24,298 nucleotides of DNA, from assembly GCA_964448445.1 (NCBI GenBank), contig CAYVAU010000017.1, forward strand, positions 1-24,298, read 5' to 3'. The position numbers and the translations under genes are program-made. The number at the start of each line of letters is the position of its first letter. Position 1 is the first letter of the stretch. The stretch comes from B73-G16 sp964448445 (GTDB taxonomy: Bacteria > Desulfobacterota > B13-G15). Positions 23,454 to 24,298 of this stretch are shown one piece after another. The notes under the pieces were generated by a model, which was given only the letters and a program-made list of their open reading frames with translations, did no database searches and was not told where the DNA came from.

Positions 23454-24029
23454 GTGGAGATACCGAATATCTGTAAAATGCTATGGATTTGGATCGTAAG
23501 TGCACTTTTGTTTCTGTCCCCCCGTGCTGAAGCCTTCGACTGTGGATCTACTATAGAACTCCTTGCGGGGCATATTTTTTCACCTGTGATAATAGGAGCA
23601 GATAGGCAAGATTTAAATTATCTGTCACTGGATGTTCGTTATGAGTTTCTGAGACCCTTTAAGCCAATGCCCTTGTTTTTGGAGGCAACCTATAATAGGA
23701 CCACCAAAGGTCCTGATGGATACATGGCAGGACTAACAATTTTGGTCCGATACCAATTTCCCTCGGTTCAATTCATACTGCCGTATGTGCAAATGGGCGC
23801 AGGTGTTCTCTACAACAACATATATAAGGACTATTCCCAGGACCTGATAGGCAACAACATGGAGTTTAACCCCCAATTGGCTTTGGGGCTTAAATACAAG
23901 ATTAGTTCTTCATGTGCCTTTCACTTAGAGTTTGGCTTTCAACATATCTCCAATGCAGGGCTTGGTGATAGAAATGTTGGTGTAAACGGAATAGGAGGGT
24001 TTATTGGTTTTAGCTGGTCCCTAAAATAA
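23454..24029 (+). CDS. PagL-like lipid A 3-O-deacylase (acyloxyacyl hydrolase family)
   Basis: PagL-type enzymes are outer-membrane beta-barrels that remove an acyl chain from lipid A. The product (191 residues from GTG 23454) has a signal peptide (KMLWIWIVSALLFLSPRAEA, cleavage after AEA) and amphipathic strands such as LPYVQMGAGVLYNN. The C-terminal signature is EFGFQHISNAGLGDRNVGVNGIGGFIGFSW. The His and Ser of H-x-S are present; the position of the catalytic Glu of Pseudomonas PagL is Asn by simple spacing. Starts at 23409 (ATG) and 23478 (ATG) are alternatives in frame. Base composition is visibly AT-richer than the neighbouring genes and the gene stands alone between a gene-poor stretch and a tRNA, suggesting later acquisition. 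Confidence 0.85.
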   Translation: MEIPNICKMLWIWIVSALLFLSPRAEAFDCGSTIELLAGHIFSPVIIGADRQDLNYLSLDVRYEFLRPFKPMPLFLEATYNRTTKGPDGYMAGLTILVRYQFPSVQFILPYVQMGAGVLYNNIYKDYSQDLIGNNMEFNPQLALGLKYKISSSCAFHLEFGFQHISNAGLGDRNVGVNGIGGFIGFSWSLK

Positions 24030-24249
24030 ATCCCATCTGGGTGCAGTGGCGGGTTACCCGTCCCGATTTTCTTCCTCACTCCGTTACCTCCCGTTTTTTT
24101 AGGCCATTTGAAGAAGCAGGCGGATTCTGGAATGCCAGACCTGCCGGGAATACAGGCAACCAGCGCGACCAATCCAATACTTCAAACATCTATTTGCACA
24201 GAACAGATTTTTAGTAGATTTCTTGTAGAAATAGAGCAGAGCATAAAAA

Positions 24250-24298
24250 TGGTGGGCGGTACTGGGATCGAACCAGTGGCCTCTACCGTGTGAGGGTA
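24250..24298 (-). tRNA. tRNA-Val (anticodon CAC), 3' part
   Basis: Read on the minus strand, the window end gives the 3' half of a tRNA. The anticodon stem TACC/GGTA has the loop CTCACAC, so the anticodon is CAC (24290-24292). Then come a 5-base variable loop, the T arm ACTGG-TTCGATC-CCAGT, acceptor strand ACCGCCC, discriminator A and encoded CCA (24250-24252). The 5' half lies beyond the window. The 220 bases between the PagL-like gene and this tRNA hold nothing I recognise apart from a T7 run at 24093-24099 without a good hairpin. Confidence 0.93.

Noticed and set aside
24108..24293. 61-codon plus-strand frame ending GGTGIEPVASTV
   Set aside because: Its end is the antisense of tRNA-Val; this kind of tail is a well-known false protein from tRNA complement, and the rest has no family resemblance or ribosome site.
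1..24298. CRISPR array, toxin-antitoxin pair, prophage or defence cluster
   Set aside because: No direct repeats with spacers, integrase, phage structural genes or small overlapping toxin-like gene pairs were seen.

Overview
The window looks like a compact Gram-negative chromosome segment, probably from an anaerobic and possibly thermophilic member of the former Deltaproteobacteria (Desulfobacterota-like). Reasons: an ADP-heptose kinase and a lipid A deacylase-like gene imply LPS; the order tmk-holB-ricT-metG is, from memory, common in that group; and codon use is rich in AGG (Arg), ATA (Ile), AAG and GAG. The lineage is inference. Almost everything is core metabolism. I see no CRISPR array, defence island, prophage or intact insertion sequence.

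Layout. (1) 1-463: the tail of an unidentified upstream gene, a small conserved-looking Cys-rich ORF carrying a perfect 15-bp hairpin, then a leader. (2) 464-4183, plus strand: secD-secF-pyrC, all overlapping. (3) 4180-10239, minus strand: an apparent operon HD-domain gene, ade (adenine deaminase), GIY-YIG/DUF123 gene, rimO, ribF and an LPG-synthase-TM-type membrane gene, mostly with 4-nt start/stop overlaps. A plus-strand tRNA-Leu(CAG) lies in the rimO-ribF gap, and the rimO stop codon is antisense to the tRNA anticodon loop. (4) 10295-10972, plus: a short QueG-like 2x[4Fe-4S] protein. (5) 10969-11727, minus: fdhD lacking the family cysteine motif. (6) 11778-14058, plus: an unrecognised 240-aa gene overlapping murJ. 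(7) 22701 down to 13985, minus: a ten-gene run yebC-ruvC-ruvA-TPR-tmk-holB-ricT-metG-yjbQ-rfaE1 with nine very tight junctions. (8) 22702-23453: about 750 bp without a convincing gene, holding promoter-like sites and possible decayed coding remnants. (9) 23454-24029, plus: a visibly AT-richer PagL-like lipid A deacylase gene. (10) 24030-24249: nothing recognised. Then the 3' part of tRNA-Val(CAC) on the minus strand, running off the window.

Functional themes: envelope biogenesis (SecDF, MurJ, heptose kinase, PagL-like), nucleotide metabolism (PyrC, Ade, Tmk), DNA repair and replication (RuvA, RuvC, delta'), translation (MetG, RimO, two tRNAs) and flavin synthesis (RibF). The most distinctive structural property is that all four convergent gene pairs overlap at their 3' ends (4, 55, 4 and 74 nt), leaving no room for ordinary intergenic terminators. 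The best candidates for something new are the 240-aa protein before murJ, the tRNA/rimO antisense arrangement, the hairpin-bearing small ORF at the left end and the Cys-less FdhD.
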